Part shown: one piece after another, positions 1 through 12,700 of the stretch
Layout: every line of letters begins with the position of its first letter
Position numbering within the stretch: position 1 is the stretch's first letter
From: Physcia stellaris
Lineage: Eukaryota > Ascomycota > Lecanoromycetes > Caliciales > Physciaceae
Direction: 5' to 3'
Length of the DNA: 64,000 nt
Assembly (NCBI GenBank): GCA_018902385.1
Contig: JABSSW010000032.1
Coordinates: 274,651-338,650, forward strand
The notes under the pieces: generated by a model
What the model saw: only the letters and a program-made list of their open reading frames with translations
What the model was told of the DNA's origin: nothing
Databases searched by the model: none
Position numbers and translations under genes: made by a program

Positions 1-228
1 TACTGTACAACATCAGTTATTTGCATCGCGGTCTTGTGTATGTTCCTTACCAAGGATTCGAAGGACACAGCAGATCACGATGATGTAGTCAAGCAATCGT
101 AGATGTCCGAAAGCAGGACTACTACCAGTCTGGTTTTCCGCCATTGTAGCTGGTGAGTCTGTTCTCTAGAGGTGAGTGAGATTGGGTGTTTCAATTCATG
201 TTTCGAATAGGAGGGCACGCTATCGCAA

Positions 229-552
229 TTCTCGATTTCGAAACGCTTGCGAATCCTTGGCAATTTTTTTTTACCACATTATTTCACTTCTCATCAAGAT
301 TATTTCACAAATTTAACTTTGATTGCACATTTTGCCCGATTCAATAAATCAGATTTTATCATTTCGATCAAAAATTGACTTTGAAACATCATTTTACTTC
401 ATTGTGATCGCATATATTCACAAAGCAATTGTTGTTGTTTTTGAACGATTTGAACACGTTGTTGTTGAGTTTTACTGCGTTGAAAATTGAAAATTGAAAG
501 AAATGTGATAAAAAAAATTGTCAAGCATTCGCAAGCGTTTCGAAATCGAGAA
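229..552. repeat. MITE-like element with 43-bp terminal inverted repeats
   Basis: Positions 229-271 and 510-552 are inverted copies of one another with only two mismatches; the outer end reads TTCTCGATTTCGAAACGCTT. The 240 bp between them is AT-rich and has no usable reading frame. Size, long TIRs and lack of coding capacity fit a non-autonomous MITE. The TIR core (AACGCTTGC...CTTGGCA) recurs in the element at 21447-21758. No convincing target-site duplication is visible. The flanks, 1-228 and 553-801, hold no gene that I can support; 553-720 is also AT-rich. Confidence 0.75.
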
Positions 553-801
553 AAAGCAGAAGAGTGACGCGTAATTGCGAGATAATCATCATAATTCTAT
601 TCGTAAGATAGATGAGCGAACAGAATGCTGAATAAATAGATCAGAATCTGATGTTTTGGTTGAATGAGAAAATTGATCAGAAAAATTTTCTAATTGCTAG
701 TAACTGATCTAAGGTAATCGAATCAATTTTAGACCTCTTTGCAAGCAAAGAGGTCAGGCTTCGACATCTACGCAAGGGTACCACATCCTTGAGAGTGATT
801 C

Positions 802-2466
802 TCACGCAGGAATCAGTCCTATTTGAACGCCATTTCTACTCTCGACAGTCATCTTGATTTCTTCCACATACTCCAAAACCGAATCGCGGTTTTCTATCGA
901 TTGATACTCTTGCGCCATTCTCACCAGAAGGTAAGCCAGTTGAGTTAAGACTTGGTTCTGAGCGGGACACATGCGAAGCCCGCCCAAAAATGGCTGATAC
1001 TGCCAGTTCGCCTCCCAAAGAGGTCGGCCAGTATTCCAACGCTCTGGCTTGAACTCGTTGGCGTCACTTCCCCAGATCGCCGGATCGCGCTGCACGGTGT
1101 AGAGATCCATCTCAACTATTCTCCCTTTAGGCACAAACAGTGGCGATCGGCCGTCACAGCCACCGCCAAGAGGCAACACAGTATCTCGTAGTGCGGTACG
1201 GGCGATACGGGACGCCGCAAGATGCAAGCGCAATGTTTCGTTGATGATAGCTCTCACAGTCTTCAGCGATTTTATGAGCTCGAAAGTGAGCTTTCCATCA
1301 CTGCCAATACTCAAGACTTCCGTACGGAGCTGTTTCCATTCCCCTGGATGGCGGCTGAGTTCGAACATGACATTGCCAAATGCGATTGCCGCGGTGTCCC
1401 GTGCGGGAAAAAACACGTTCAATATTTGAGCCCGGAGGTCAAGGGGATCTTGTGTTTCCAACGCCATTTGCCGTAAGAGGATATATTTCCCGTCATTTGT
1501 ACCGGCAAGGCCTTTCCGATCTTCGGCCATAAACTGCCGATTATCTAGGGCGGCCTTGACATGCCTGTCCACAAATGAATGTACCTTCTTGTAGGCCCTT
1601 TTCCATGTAGGATCAAAGAAGAAGAGGAATTTGAGCGGGCCTGCGATGAGCCGAAGCGCCAATCCAAGCAAAGAGTAATCGAATGCTTCCATGAACTCTG
1701 CAGTATCAAAGGGAGTTTGAGGAAGAAGCGATTCCACGGACTGGCCAAATAGGAATTCAGTAGAAGTATCAAGGAACTAGAGTAAGTACTCATGAGTGCC
1801 ATGGTCATGTCTATGTAGTTTCAGATTTTCTGTACTTACTAAGCGCTTTGCCAAAGCCTGAAGATCGAATGTGCTGCCATCTTTCGGAATCAGATGCAAA
1901 AAGCGAGCGACGTGTCGCTCGAATGAGTCGAGATCCGCTATCTCGGTGCGATTGAAAGTAGGCCTGATCAGGCTCCTTGAGTGCCTCCAGAACTCGCCGT
2001 CTTCTGTGAAAACACCACGATCCAAGAAGGGTGCTCCGATGTTCCCCCTCATTGGCCCAACGCCAAAGTCACTGAACTTAGTAGCTGCCACAGCTTGGAT
2101 ATTCTCGGGTTGAGCAATTTGTACTTGTGTGCTGCTCAATGCTTTCATCTCAAAAGTGGCACCGTACTTTCGGTGAAGGTCGGCGTAGAATTTCGAGCGT
2201 TGCCCACGCGAATCGGCCCTACGGATCATGGCAAACAAGTCCATCCCAAGGACTGGGTCCCGATTGGGATACCGCTTTGGGGGCTTACAGCCATGTTGGA
2301 GAGTAGCTTTGGAGACACGACGGTGTTCGGAAATGGACTTAAAAAGGAATGAGCCAAGGTAGAGAACTATAGCAGTACCCAAAATCTGGAGGTAGTGAGC
2401 CATCCCGCGCTTATCCCCACTCTCATGAACGATAGCGAAGTCTATGAACAGAGAGGAAAGATCCAC
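802..2466 (-). CDS. cytochrome P450, CYP52/CYP539-like
   Basis: Two exons, 2466-1840 and 1776-802, are joined by a 63-bp phase-0 intron (GTAAGT...CTCTAG), giving about 533 residues, the usual length for this group. A hydrophobic N-terminal anchor lies near residues 23-45. The I-helix reads PARDTAA, close to the AGRDTT consensus but with Ala for the usual Gly. The K-helix ExxR is ETLR, the PERF region is FKPERW, and the haem loop is FLGGLRMCPAQ with Cys as thiolate ligand. CYP52-type enzymes are ER-bound monooxygenases that omega-hydroxylate alkanes or fatty acids; the true substrate here is unknown. A UstYa-like gene lies 1.2 kb away on the other strand. Family-level confidence is high, subfamily only moderate. 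Confidence 0.9.
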
Positions 2467-3668
2467 TAGAGGTATTGATCTCGAAGCGGTACTGTGGTAG
2501 GTTTAACAGAGTTGGCTTGGACGGTGAACCTAGGCTGGATCCCAAGAGTCATCGACCGTCTCTGTGCCCACCCGCTTCAGCAAGATTGCGCTTGTGGCTA
2601 GAAGATTTCGGAGAAGAATGCTTTGCCAACGCAGACGCCAAATGAAACCTTCTGCCTACGAGGAGGCACGTCAACGAGGCTCTGTAAGATTAGGCAAACC
2701 AGGCAAAACACACTAGTCCTGCATTAGGAGGCTGCGCCAAAGTCTGGATAGGATCTCTCACCGCAATCAGGCGCTCCTGCTCCATGCGCTGTTTGACATC
2801 TCGCCAATGAACGCATCGATCCTGACTCTTGATCAGGGTACATGGGCTTCGTGAGATTGCAGTATCAAAGTGAAATTCGTGTCATCATATGCAGCCCCCA
2901 CCCGGTAATGGCAGGAGAAAAGCAGCGAGTCACTCATGCTGACGCTCATTTGTGCAGTGCCAATGAATCAAGGTTGAACCTCGGCTTATTTCCACGTGAC
3001 TCAGACCCCTGACTAGGTACCGCGATCTGCGGCAGAAATTCCATCCGAGGGACATGTTCTAGCTCGACGCTAACGGAATCCGCGTCCCGAGACAAGAATG
3101 CCATCAAAAATCACGCACTCTGTATACATACAGACTTCCAAAAGACAACAGGGGTCCAGGTCGAGTCATGTCTCCAACAGCAGCATGATACAAGCTGTTC
3201 CGCCCTACTACATACTCCGTTGCCAGACGAAGCAGCTATGAATCGTATGCTGTGCTCATTAACCTCAAGCAGGGTCACACTGCACATACCTGTAACCTCT
3301 GCACACTGCACATTAATATTTGCATCGCCGCCATCTTGCGTTCAGAGGCTGAATTGTCGTCTCATTTCGGTAATTAATCCGATGCGGTGTCCACATCAAT
3401 GAATCATACCTTGGATGTTCAACACCAATACTTGACACAGCCATCAAGTCATACAAGACAGCTCCCAGGGTAAAGTGATGACGCAAGTTGAGTTCTCTTG
3501 ACTTCTGAGAGTCACACGCCGTCCTTCGTGTTGACTCCTTGTCCACGTTATATCTTGCATCCTATGAGATTACTCTCCACCTATTCTTTGAAGAATCGCC
3601 TCTTTTGCTCATTTTCCATTCAGCAAATAGCCGATCTAGAAAAAATCAATTCTAGCAACATCCAAAAC
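2467..3668. other. intergenic region between divergent genes
   Basis: This 1.2-kb stretch separates the divergent P450 and UstYa-like genes and probably holds both promoters. It has only short frames without recognisable features. I see no repeat or RNA gene. Confidence 0.5.
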
Positions 3669-4552
3669 ATGTATGACATTAAAGAATCACGGTCTCTGTT
3701 GGATTCATCCAGAATGGAAAGGGTCACCGACGGAGCGAACCATATACCTTCGTCACTTAAATTCCCAACGAAAGCACTCACTTTTATTGCCATCATATCT
3801 TGTGTTGGGAACTTTCTTTGGGCTTTACAGGCACTGCGAATCTCGCAGCCAGCATCCACACATCGAGACAGATCCCTCTATGCCAGCTTAGAGCGTGATG
3901 TTCCCACACCTTATCGCGATGATACAATATTCGCCAGCCACAACCGGTCTATCGCAGACGCCGCGTGGGACTCATGGGTTGTAGATCCAGGCATTGTAGC
4001 ATTACCCCACCAGTGGGTTAAGGCAAAGATGCTACCTCAAGCGCAGCATTGGCCGTGGGACAAGAATAAGGGTATTTACCTACTCAATGGATTCCACAAC
4101 ATTCACTGTCTCGTACGTTGTCTGACTTCGCCTGAATTCCTTTTGCATCTGTTGCTCATGATTCACAGCAACTTCTACGTCAGTCTTTGTTGGATGCTGC
4201 AGATGGTAAAAGCATACCCAGTGGCCACTCACTCGAACACAATCTACACTGCATCGAATCACTTCGGCAAGATACACTCTGTCAAGCAGACGATACACCG
4301 AGATACTCTGGTTATTCTAAGAAAGAAGTGTCTGGTGTGATGCAGACACGTATGTGTAGAAGCTGGGACAAACTCGAAGCGTGGGCCAGAGACCATACCG
4401 CCTGCTATCGTGACGTTGGTCGTGGCGTTGAGGGTTTCCCACAGATCGAAAAGTATAAATTCTGCCCAGAGGGTTACATCTTCTCTGCTTTAGGGGAGCC
4501 AACGCCCCCATGGGTTACGGGCTCAGGCGTTTCTCAAGCAGGCAAGGAGTAG
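3669..4552 (+). CDS. UstYa-like (DUF3328) oxidase-type protein
   Basis: Two exons, 3669-4112 and 4169-4552, with a 56-bp intron (GTACGT...CACAG) give about 275 residues. A single transmembrane segment (ALTFIAIISCVGNFLWALQA, about residues 36-55) follows a short cytosolic tail, as in the family. Both hallmark HxxHC motifs are present: HNIHC at 143-147 and HNLHC at 172-176, each followed by LRQ. UstYa-like proteins act in fungal cyclic RiPP (ustiloxin-type) and other secondary-metabolite pathways, where they are linked to oxidative macrocyclisation. I chose the ATG at 3669; the frame is open further up to 3498, so a longer N-terminus is possible. Neighbours are a P450 and a small secreted peptide. 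The product is not predictable from this sequence. Confidence 0.88.
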
Positions 4553-5133
4553 TTTGCTGCATAGTAGCCTGGACATAGTTCGAAGTATATTAAACGGGGG
4601 ACGAAGAAGGCTTGATCGGAAATGTTCGACTTAGATGCAATGAACAACAGTTGAACTGGCATCGGCAAAATGACTTCGAGACACTTAGAACGTCTAGAGT
4701 CAGTTTTGTTCTTCAAAATCCACAAGTAGATCACCGGTCGCGGTTGAAACAGACACTGCGAAATTCAGAACAATCGATGATCAATTGCGTTTGGTGGATT
4801 CTCCATGTGAGTCATAATCATTAATGGTCAAAGATATCTCAAGCATAGGCAAGGCATTCTCGCCACAGATAGCACACTTTGGCACGAGGCTCAATGAGAC
4901 TCACCTTGGCCGCGCGTGCAGTGGAAAAGCAGCGGTAGGACAACGTGAGAAAACATTTGCAAGAGAGAACAATTATTCAGAAATAACCTTTTAGTGTAAG
5001 TCAAGCTATGAAGCAACTGTCATATGCTCTACACTTCCGTGTCCACCTCAGCCTTATCAGCAGTCATCAGCTCAGACTTGACGGCTTCTTTGGCCCAAGA
5101 CCGTGAGACTTGTCCCCAACCAGGCAGCTCTGC
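4553..5133. other. intergenic region
   Basis: This 0.6-kb stretch lies between convergent genes. I see no gene, repeat or RNA in it. Confidence 0.5.
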
Positions 5134-5388
5134 TCATTGTATAAGCTGTTTAGAAGAACCCTCCCAAATAGTCCTCTGGCGCAACCTCTGTAGAATCAGG
5201 CTTGTCTCCACTGGCGGCTGTCTTGATGATTCGTTCATCCTCAGCATCTGCTTAGCGTAAGCCTCCATACAATTCAAACCACCTGGACTCCAGTGCGCGT
5301 GCAGAAGTTGCTTACAGTCAGGGACTGGCACGGCCAATGTGGCAAGCGCGAAGCCGAACAAGAACAGTATGGAAATGGAGGATCTCAT
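5134..5388 (-). CDS. small secreted protein, 84 aa
   Basis: The frame starts with a good signal peptide (MRSSISILFLFGFALATLAV, probable cleavage after the Ala/Val run near residue 20). The mature part of about 64 residues has two cysteines (in DCKQ and LNCM) that could form one disulfide. There are no repeats or KR/KEX2 cleavage sites like those in ustiloxin-type precursors, so I do not call it a RiPP precursor despite the UstYa-like neighbour. The last third (TSLILQRLRQ...) is charged and could be mis-spliced. It could be an effector-like or orphan peptide. I recognise no family. Confidence 0.45.
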   Translation of the reverse strand: MRSSISILFLFGFALATLAVPVPDCKQLLHAHWSPGGLNCMEAYAKQMLRMNESSRQPPVETSLILQRLRQRTIWEGSSKQLIQ

Positions 5389-6688
5389 ATTCAGCTACGA
5401 AAAGGTTGACGTAGCGTAGGTTTGCGGTGTCCAGGACGACTTGAAGATTATCAAATTTGAAGCAGTTGGTTGATAAGTATGCGACCTTGGTTTATCTCAA
5501 TCTAAGAAATGCTTTTCTTTGGATTTATATGATTAGGAATCCTTTCGGACTTACCCAAACCGCCGCAGGTTCCTATGTACTTACGTTTTACGGGTGACGT
5601 AAAGGTGCTTGTAGGACATTGCATCCTCCTCTAATGGCTACCTTGTCCAGGATTATCGTCCAAATCTTCCCAGACCCTCATCGGAACAGTGGATGGGGCA
5701 AGCTGCCCGGTGAAAGTGCACGAACACATCCATTATCGTGAGGTCTCCGATGATCTATCGAAGCCGGGAATGCTTCGCCCCCAACGACAATCTACGACGA
5801 CAAAGATCTACTGCATGTTATTTTCCAGGATGTGCGAAACGCATCTGCGAGTCTTCGTCATAGTTCCGCCTCATTCGAATCGCTTTTGTCCACCTCAGCC
5901 TTCAAGACCAAGTGGAGCCACCAGGTGGAGGGCCAAATGTTGTGAAACGCTGACCGTTATGGTGAAGCTCGGAGGAAAACGTGCGTTTTAGTGCCTGCAG
6001 GTTCAGGACGTTGAACCGTTTAACGATCCGACCCCGCGGATACAGAGCGCTTTACCCTTTATGGATGTTATGGCCGACGTGGACGGATTCACGGGCTCAC
6101 TACCCAAACGCTTGACGTCTCGACGCCTTGAATCGATTTGGAAGACAACAGGCGGTCCTATCAAACTTTGGGGTCTACGTACGCTTCTAGAAAGTTTGCA
6201 TCGCTGGGAGATTGCTGACATGCGCTACAACCCTGCCGGTCTAAATCAAAATGCTCTGCCTTAATAGGTCGGTGGGAGCATTCCAAACCACTTGATTGAT
6301 ACAACAGGAAGTTTGAGGTTGGTCAGCTCCGTACTAATTCCGAGTGATCAAGCCCCCTTGGACCTTAATCGATGAATATATCCATGCCGCTAAGTATTAC
6401 AGTCTGCGCCCTCAAGCTGGCACATGCTGACAAAGGATCGACCCGAGATGCATGGGTTGAGGGGCCAAAGCTAGCTTACTGGCCACATCCACTCATGCTG
6501 CTTTATCGAACGCACAACGGTCAACGTGGAGCATGCCTCGGCCATGTGCTCTCCAGCTGCAAAGCCGTACAATATACACGAGTGAGAACGTGTTGGGAAC
6601 AGCCTCTGCTCCTCTTCTCCAAAACCAAAAAGCACTCCAGCTCTGCGACAAGAAAATTATCAATACACTATTGATTCTTGAGGGCAAG
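5389..6688. other. intergenic region
   Basis: About 1.3 kb without a supportable gene. Frames of up to 100 codons occur but show no domain, signal peptide or codon pattern that convinces me. Confidence 0.5.
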
Positions 6689-8268
6689 ATGTCAACAACG
6701 TCACCTGAAGGTATCCTGACATGTAGTACGATTCTACCTTCCCTTGGTATCGGCATAGTAGGGCTACGACTTTATACAAGGCTACAGCAAAAGACCAGCC
6801 TGAAATTCGACGACTGGGCTCAGATACCAGCTCTAGTATGTTTAGCGCCTCATCCGACGATGTCGTTCACACCGCTGTGCTAAACAATGAATCATAGATA
6901 CTCTTCATTGGTATGGCAGTGTCAGCGATCATTGGTATGTCTTTGCATAAACAGCAACATTCCTCATCGAAAATCTCCCAACCCGCTCATCCAATCAGGA
7001 GTATCTAAGAAAGCATTCGGATTTCCCACGCCTTTAGGACCAATTGATATCACTGCGCCCTCGACAATCCTGTGCGAGAAAGTACGTATAAGGTTAAACA
7101 TAGCCCACGCTCACAAGATCGCTGATTCCTTGCTACCAGCTGTGGTTCGCGATTCAGATTATGCAAATATTGTCCCTTGGGCTTATCAAGACCGCTGCAC
7201 TCTGCTTCTACAGGCGTATTTTTTGTCCACACAAGCCGAGCGCTCTAAATTCGTTGATCTGGATATTGATTTGCCTAACCGTCACATGGACCGCTGCTTG
7301 CGTTGTCGCGTACATCTCGGCCTGTGGCTCCCATCCTGCAGCAGCCTGGGAAGGTAACATTCCGTACGTTTTATATTGTGGCAAACGCACATTACCTTTC
7401 GAGGAAGCCTACGCTATCAGTGATTTCGTACTGGACGTTTTCGTGCTGGTGACACCAATACCATCGGTATGAAGTCCTGCTAAATCCCATCGGCTGTATA
7501 GACTAATTTTTTGTAAGATTTGGATGCTCCAGATGAGTACTGGCCGTAAAGTCGCGGTTACGGGGGTTTTCTTGCTTGCTCTGGTGTAGGTCAGGACCAA
7601 AAGCAAGCAAATTCGTAAGAGTAACGCTGACCTGCATGATTCTAGCGGCTTTGGCGCGTCTATTGCAAGGCTTGCAAAATTTGTTCAGCTTGCAAGCGGT
7701 ATGGAAACCTGATTCGAGAACGTATCAACCGCGGAATCCTGATCATCTTATCACAGGTGCCATGGGCAAATCAGCTACGGATATTCAAAGTGAGTAAGCA
7801 ACTCTTTTGATCGTCCAGACTCTCCAAGTCTACGAAAGGGAAGCTCAGGTGTTGATTGGGGTCTTTCTCAAAGCTCTCGATACTCAAGCCGTATGGTTCT
7901 CCATGCTCGAGACCGGTCTAGCTCTAATCGCGCTCAACCTTCCTCCTAGTTGGAGTCTCATCTCACGATTTCCCATCGGATCTATTTTACAGTCGCTACG
8001 CAGTCTTCTTTCTGTGGGAAGCAGTGGATCACGTCACTCGGATTTCACCACGACCACTCAAACTAAGGATCATACGTACGGAAATAGGTGGAAAGGCTCA
8101 GATGCTAATAGCCAGTCGATCGAACTTGTACCCCATACTGCCCTTGCTGATTTCGATAACAAAGTGGAGACTGAACAGGCTTTCTACCCTTCTCACGTTA
8201 ACGGCCATGTCGACGGTATTATCAAGGTTCAAAGAAGCATGGAGCAAACAGAGTCGAGACTTGTCTGA
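6689..8268 (+). CDS. SAT4/Pth11-like integral membrane protein (fungal rhodopsin-fold domain)
   Basis: A multi-exon gene. My model is 6689-6835, 6898-6934, 6999-7081, 7140-7466, 7518-7585, 7646-7698 and 7874-8268. All splice sites are GT-AG; the last intron (7699-7873) is the least certain. Family landmarks in order: YTRLQQKTSLKFDDWAQ after TM1, KKAFGFPTPLG, an aromatic/amphipathic helix, LIKTAALCFYRRIF, the extracellular CG...C segment, the SDFVLDVFVLVTPIPSIW helix, and the last helix ETGLALIALNLPPSWSL. The C-terminal tail is Ser/Thr-rich and cytosolic. This 7-TM family (PF20684) includes many orphan, often surface-sensing fungal receptors; ligand and role are unknown here. Its proximity to the P450 and UstYa-like genes may be chance. 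Confidence 0.78.
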
Positions 8269-8903
8269 GTGTCACTATAGTGTCAGACCCAGAAAACTAA
8301 CTTTTCTTTTTACTTTGTTGATTGACACAGAGTCCCCGGTCCGAGGTATATATTCTCGACTTTGTTCTTCCAATGGTAGATGTACTCGTACTCAGACTTA
8401 GGGCAGCGCAAGGAACAAATCTTTTCAATACAGGTATGGCATTGGCATCTCAACCCCTGGTAAAGCTACAAGCTGTCAAAGCCAGCATATACCTCATTGG
8501 ATACATAATTGTCCCGAAATCATCCTCGCACTTGATCTATCATGGAGATCATGACATGAAGTCAGGCTCATCAGCAATTATTTCCTGATTTAAATAAGCT
8601 CGTCGAACATCGTGTCTTTGTTCTAGACTAGCGCTCTCATCAGCACCTTATCCACCTCAAATATCCCCAGAACAGACCGCTCGACAGTCTCTTCAACCGC
8701 TACTTGGTCTTGTATCTTGTTGATAAAAGTCAACGCTTGATGTCCATCCGGCTTTTGCCCATGTATTCCTCAACCCAATCACCGTTTCAATCTCACTGCG
8801 CTCCCACGAAGCTGGTTAAGCCAGAAAGTGGCAGGCTACCCAAATCACCACCACTCTCGATAGCCGATGCTAGCATACTTTCTTGGAAGCAGTCTACACT
8901 ACG

Positions 8904-9227
8904 TCAGGTGGTTGACGTGCGGGTCAGTCTGTTGGCGCATGCTACCTCAAAAAACTCAAGAATTGGATGCGAGCTCGACGAAGCATCATCTGAATTAGAG
9001 TCATCTGTTTCTGAGTTGTAGATACCAGCTGACGGAAACCGATGGTTTGTGCGGGGAGGTCGGAGTTTTGTCCTGGACTGGGGACGCTCTGATAGACTCC
9101 TCTCCGAGTCGTCTGACTCTTCTTCTGCTTCATGCTCGTCAAGTTCTATGTCAACGTCTGCATATCTGGACTCTGCACGACGATGGCGTTCCTTCCTCTC
9201 TTTCAATACCTTGTAGTAGGTTGCCAT
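8904..9227 (-). CDS. hypothetical acidic protein, 107 aa
   Basis: An open frame whose product starts with a basic helix (YKVLKERKERHRRAESRYAD) and continues with acidic and serine-rich stretches (ELDEHEAEEESDDSERS; ETDDSNSDDASSSS). This composition is typical of disordered nuclear proteins and unusual for a random frame. No domain is recognised. It may be the first exon of a longer gene, since a donor-like site lies near its end. Confidence 0.3.
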   Translation of the reverse strand: MATYYKVLKERKERHRRAESRYADVDIELDEHEAEEESDDSERSLSERPQSRTKLRPPRTNHRFPSAGIYNSETDDSNSDDASSSSHPILEFFEVACANRLTRTSTT

Positions 9228-9433
9228 GAATTACGTTTCGATATCGTAGTTTCTCGCTTGGTACGTGGATCCCATACTAGCAGTCCAGTCCGTGTCATCA
9301 TTTCTTTCCAGTACATGAACCAGCGACAGTGGCTGGTTTACCCTCCCCATTTATACAGTATACATCTCCTTCTGCCCCAAAATCCTATCTTCTATCCATT
9401 CCCCATTCTTCCCTTTTCACTTCCTCAAGCCTT

Positions 9434-9712
9434 ATGATTCATCTCCCGATACGTCGGCTCAACCTGATATCACGGGCTCTACTCGCCTCGCCATCAAAAC
9501 CTCCACTGGTGCTGTCCTCCACGCCTTTTGGCACCTCCCACGAGCTGTGTGAATGCTGTGGCCGCCAGGAAGGTAGGGCGCCATGCTGTTCGACGTCTTC
9601 CTGCTGCCGGTTCGACAACTTGTGCGCGTCGATTTTGGAGCGCATGGTTGATGGCACTGTGAAGGTTTTGAAGGACTGCTTCATGGGGGCACGGGGGCGG
9701 GGAAGTAGGTGA
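9434..9712 (+). CDS. hypothetical Cys-rich short protein
   Basis: From the ATG at 9434 the frame codes for 92 residues with a basic N-terminus and a central cysteine cluster (CECCGRQEGRAPCC...SCC), followed by a helix-like end. The overlapping antisense frame at 9439-9783 is probably its shadow, or the reverse. Coding status is uncertain; only the clustered cysteines argue for it. Confidence 0.25.
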   Translation: MIHLPIRRLNLISRALLASPSKPPLVLSSTPFGTSHELCECCGRQEGRAPCCSTSSCCRFDNLCASILERMVDGTVKVLKDCFMGARGRGSR

Positions 9713-12700
9713 CGACGATGGAGATGCTGAATCCGAGGGTTAGTACAGAATCTCGGACATGGACGGGGCAATACTGCAAACATATCTCTTGTACAAGTGT
9801 CAGGAAAGACAGAATGCTAGAACTAAGGTGACGGATTCATTGGTAAGGGGAGCCTTGTAGTGGTCCAGGAATCTGTATCACTTTCATAAGTCGCATTCTC
9901 TACATTTTCAAAGAAAAAGATACTTGTTGTTGTGATATGAAGTTCATCGAGAATTGAATATCTTTTTTCATTCGGATGTCGTAGCGATGAAAAGGGATGA
10001 TTATAGAAACATAGGGTTGTTACTGAAGTAGCTAAGCCCACATTATTCAAGGTACCTAAGGGGTGGGGAGGCGAGGAGTGCAATATTTTCGTCACCTGCT
10101 CAAACGCAAGGGACACTGACGTCTTCCGGTATGCGGGTATTACCTACGAGGCGAAAAAGATTATCCAGACATGTATTGTTCAATAGACGGAACAGCCCTC
10201 GCAGAGGTCTCAATGAGATGAGTCAGTATGTCTCTTCCTAAGTTCCTGTTGGTCGGCGAGTCAGCCCAAGAGGAAGACAGCCAACGCCAATGGAAATGGC
10301 GTCAGAGAAATGTTCCAACGACCTAGACGCCAGTCGACTGAAACTGAGGCGAGGAGCTCCGATTATGGTTCGTCGTGCACTGCCTAAATAGGAAAACACC
10401 TCAAGGTCTAGAACCTGTGACTGGGTCAAGCCCTGCGATTCTGGACTTGCGCGGCGGTTTAACGTACAAAGTACCGCATCTCTCCAGGCGCTTTGCCACG
10501 GGTATTCGTGTTCAAAAAGGGCGCCCGGGTATGTCAAACGGTATATGGCGATGGAGAGGCACGATTGCACGACGATTCGGGTATGTGAATCAACTAAGAA
10601 GACGAGAAAAGGTCTTAAGCGTCCACTGCGCTATAACTGAAAAAGGCAAACGTTGCTTCGAAAAAATCGTATTACCTTGAAATGATTGAACAGTTTACTC
10701 AGCTATATTATCAGCAACTTCAGACTTGTTTTGTTTCTAAAGTATGACATGTAGTTATTTAACGGTTTCAATTACTAAACGGTGCCTGATGGAGATCGGA
10801 GAAAGGACGGACTCGCAGTGCTAACAACGGGCGCTTTCTTGCATTCGCTCGTTCGCAGATGCCGGGGCTATGAAGACCCCTGGACTCTGTACTAGCTGCC
10901 AGGTATTTCGGCTTTACTGGATGGTGCCTGCATGGATACAGCTGCTCAAGTTCTTCGTTGGTAGTTCCATCCTTCCGTACAGAGAAAAAAAAAATCAAAA
11001 TCTAAATTCAACGATCAAGGAACGGAATAGAGTCTTGTGACTGGCTTGAAAGTGACCCAACTTTGAAGAATATGCAGCAGTTATGTGACGTTGCCTCTAC
11101 TGAACTCCGCCCGCAGAATACGCCTAGATGTTTGGTGGTGGCTGATCGAGGTTTACTTATTTTGTTACAGGTAAGGAATGTCAAGGCGCCCCAATTCACG
11201 GACATTTCGGCAGTTCATGCGATAGCTGTGTCCAGGGCGAGCGTATCGGGTTTTCCAAGCGTCTAGTGCCAGAGCGAACTATCATGAAGCCGATGGAGAT
11301 GAAGTGCCGCGAAAGATGAAAGGCGTCTCGAGGTATCAAGCAGAAAGTCGACAGTGTCTGCATATTCGGCTGGCTGGACCAGGGTGCTGAGAACAATGAG
11401 GCGGGATCGCAGTGGTTGGGGCTTGGCACGCCTATATAGGCGACCTTATCCCGCAAGCTTTTGGATTTTGCAAATTTCGTCTCTTCGTTTAAGATTGAGA
11501 TCACATACTGTCTTCTCCTTTTCGCTCGGCGTCCCCTCTGGACTGTTCTTTGCCTCTTGGAGTCGTTGGCGCCGCCTATGGACTCTTCCTTTTGCGGCTT
11601 GGGTCTTGGGGTTTGAAGCTTGTTTCGGCATAGAGGCAGCTTCCATTTGATCGTTGATCCTCGTGAGCATACTGCTTGCTAGGAACTATCGCTCACAAAC
11701 CCATGATATCTTGTTGTTGCTAGTCTAGCAATAAGCGAATGAGGCTTCAGCGGCTTCGAGTATCGGGTTCATGGTTCGTCTTTGATCCCTTTTTAGATAG
11801 TGAGGAAAAGTTTTCGTTCGCTTGTGATTTGCACCTAGTCCTTGGACTATTGTTTTCCTGTATGTTTGTCAGTGCAATTGCGGATCTGGAAATGTTTTAT
11901 CACTTCAAGGTGACTTCGATATTATGGTCCACGAGTTGCACGTAAAAATATGAGAACGTTGAATCGTCACCAGTCGGAGAGTAGATCAGAAACTCGAGCC
12001 TCCTGGGAGAGCTTCCCATTGCCCAGCGTCGGGAGAACTCCGCGGAGCGGCTCGCGGCCCGCGGTCCGGACCGTTGAAGGGAAGTGATACGAGCGGATCG
12101 GTTCAGCTTTGCATTTCTGATCAGGAGGGCTAAGCGAGGCTTGGCACTTTGCCATGCCTTCATGTAAATCTCACTCCTAGCACCTCCACCTCGATAAAAA
12201 AAGCAATGAGACAATAATGATGCGATCATGATATTCCAACGCTTCATGCCTCATCCATTACAGACATGATCAAAGTAAAGCGATGCATGTCTTCGCGAGG
12301 GGAAATTCGAGGCCTGAGCATGATTACATCACCATGGCTGGTTTGGCTTCCGTATGGTGAATTCCCATTTGGCCATGGTGATGAGATTCGGTAAAGTGAT
12401 GACTTCATCTATGGTACAAAGGATTCAATCCTCTCTACTCTCGAGCGAGATCATTGAACTTTTTTTTTTTTTTTTTTTGGTCTGGACTGGCTTCGACTTC
12501 ACAGCCGTATGAGATCTTTCCCTGATACATTGCAGCATAATGGCCACCAAAAGTGAAGTTCCTTCGGCCCTGCATGGCAGGGGGGAGTGACCAGGAGCTT
12601 TCGATGAAGTAGGTCGATCCCGCTAGGCCCGTTTGTGCGGTGGCCATTTGTTCGGATTTGTTCGGATGAGGTTCTCGGGACCACATCCGGGAAGAGAAAC

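Noticed and set aside
5134-5388. RiPP precursor next to the UstYa-like gene
   Set aside because: There is no repeated core peptide and there are no KR/RR processing sites; only the signal peptide and location fit.
10375-10680. 101-codon frame on the plus strand in the gene-poor region
   Set aside because: An antisense frame of similar length overlaps it, there are no family motifs, and no promoter or intron signals stand out.
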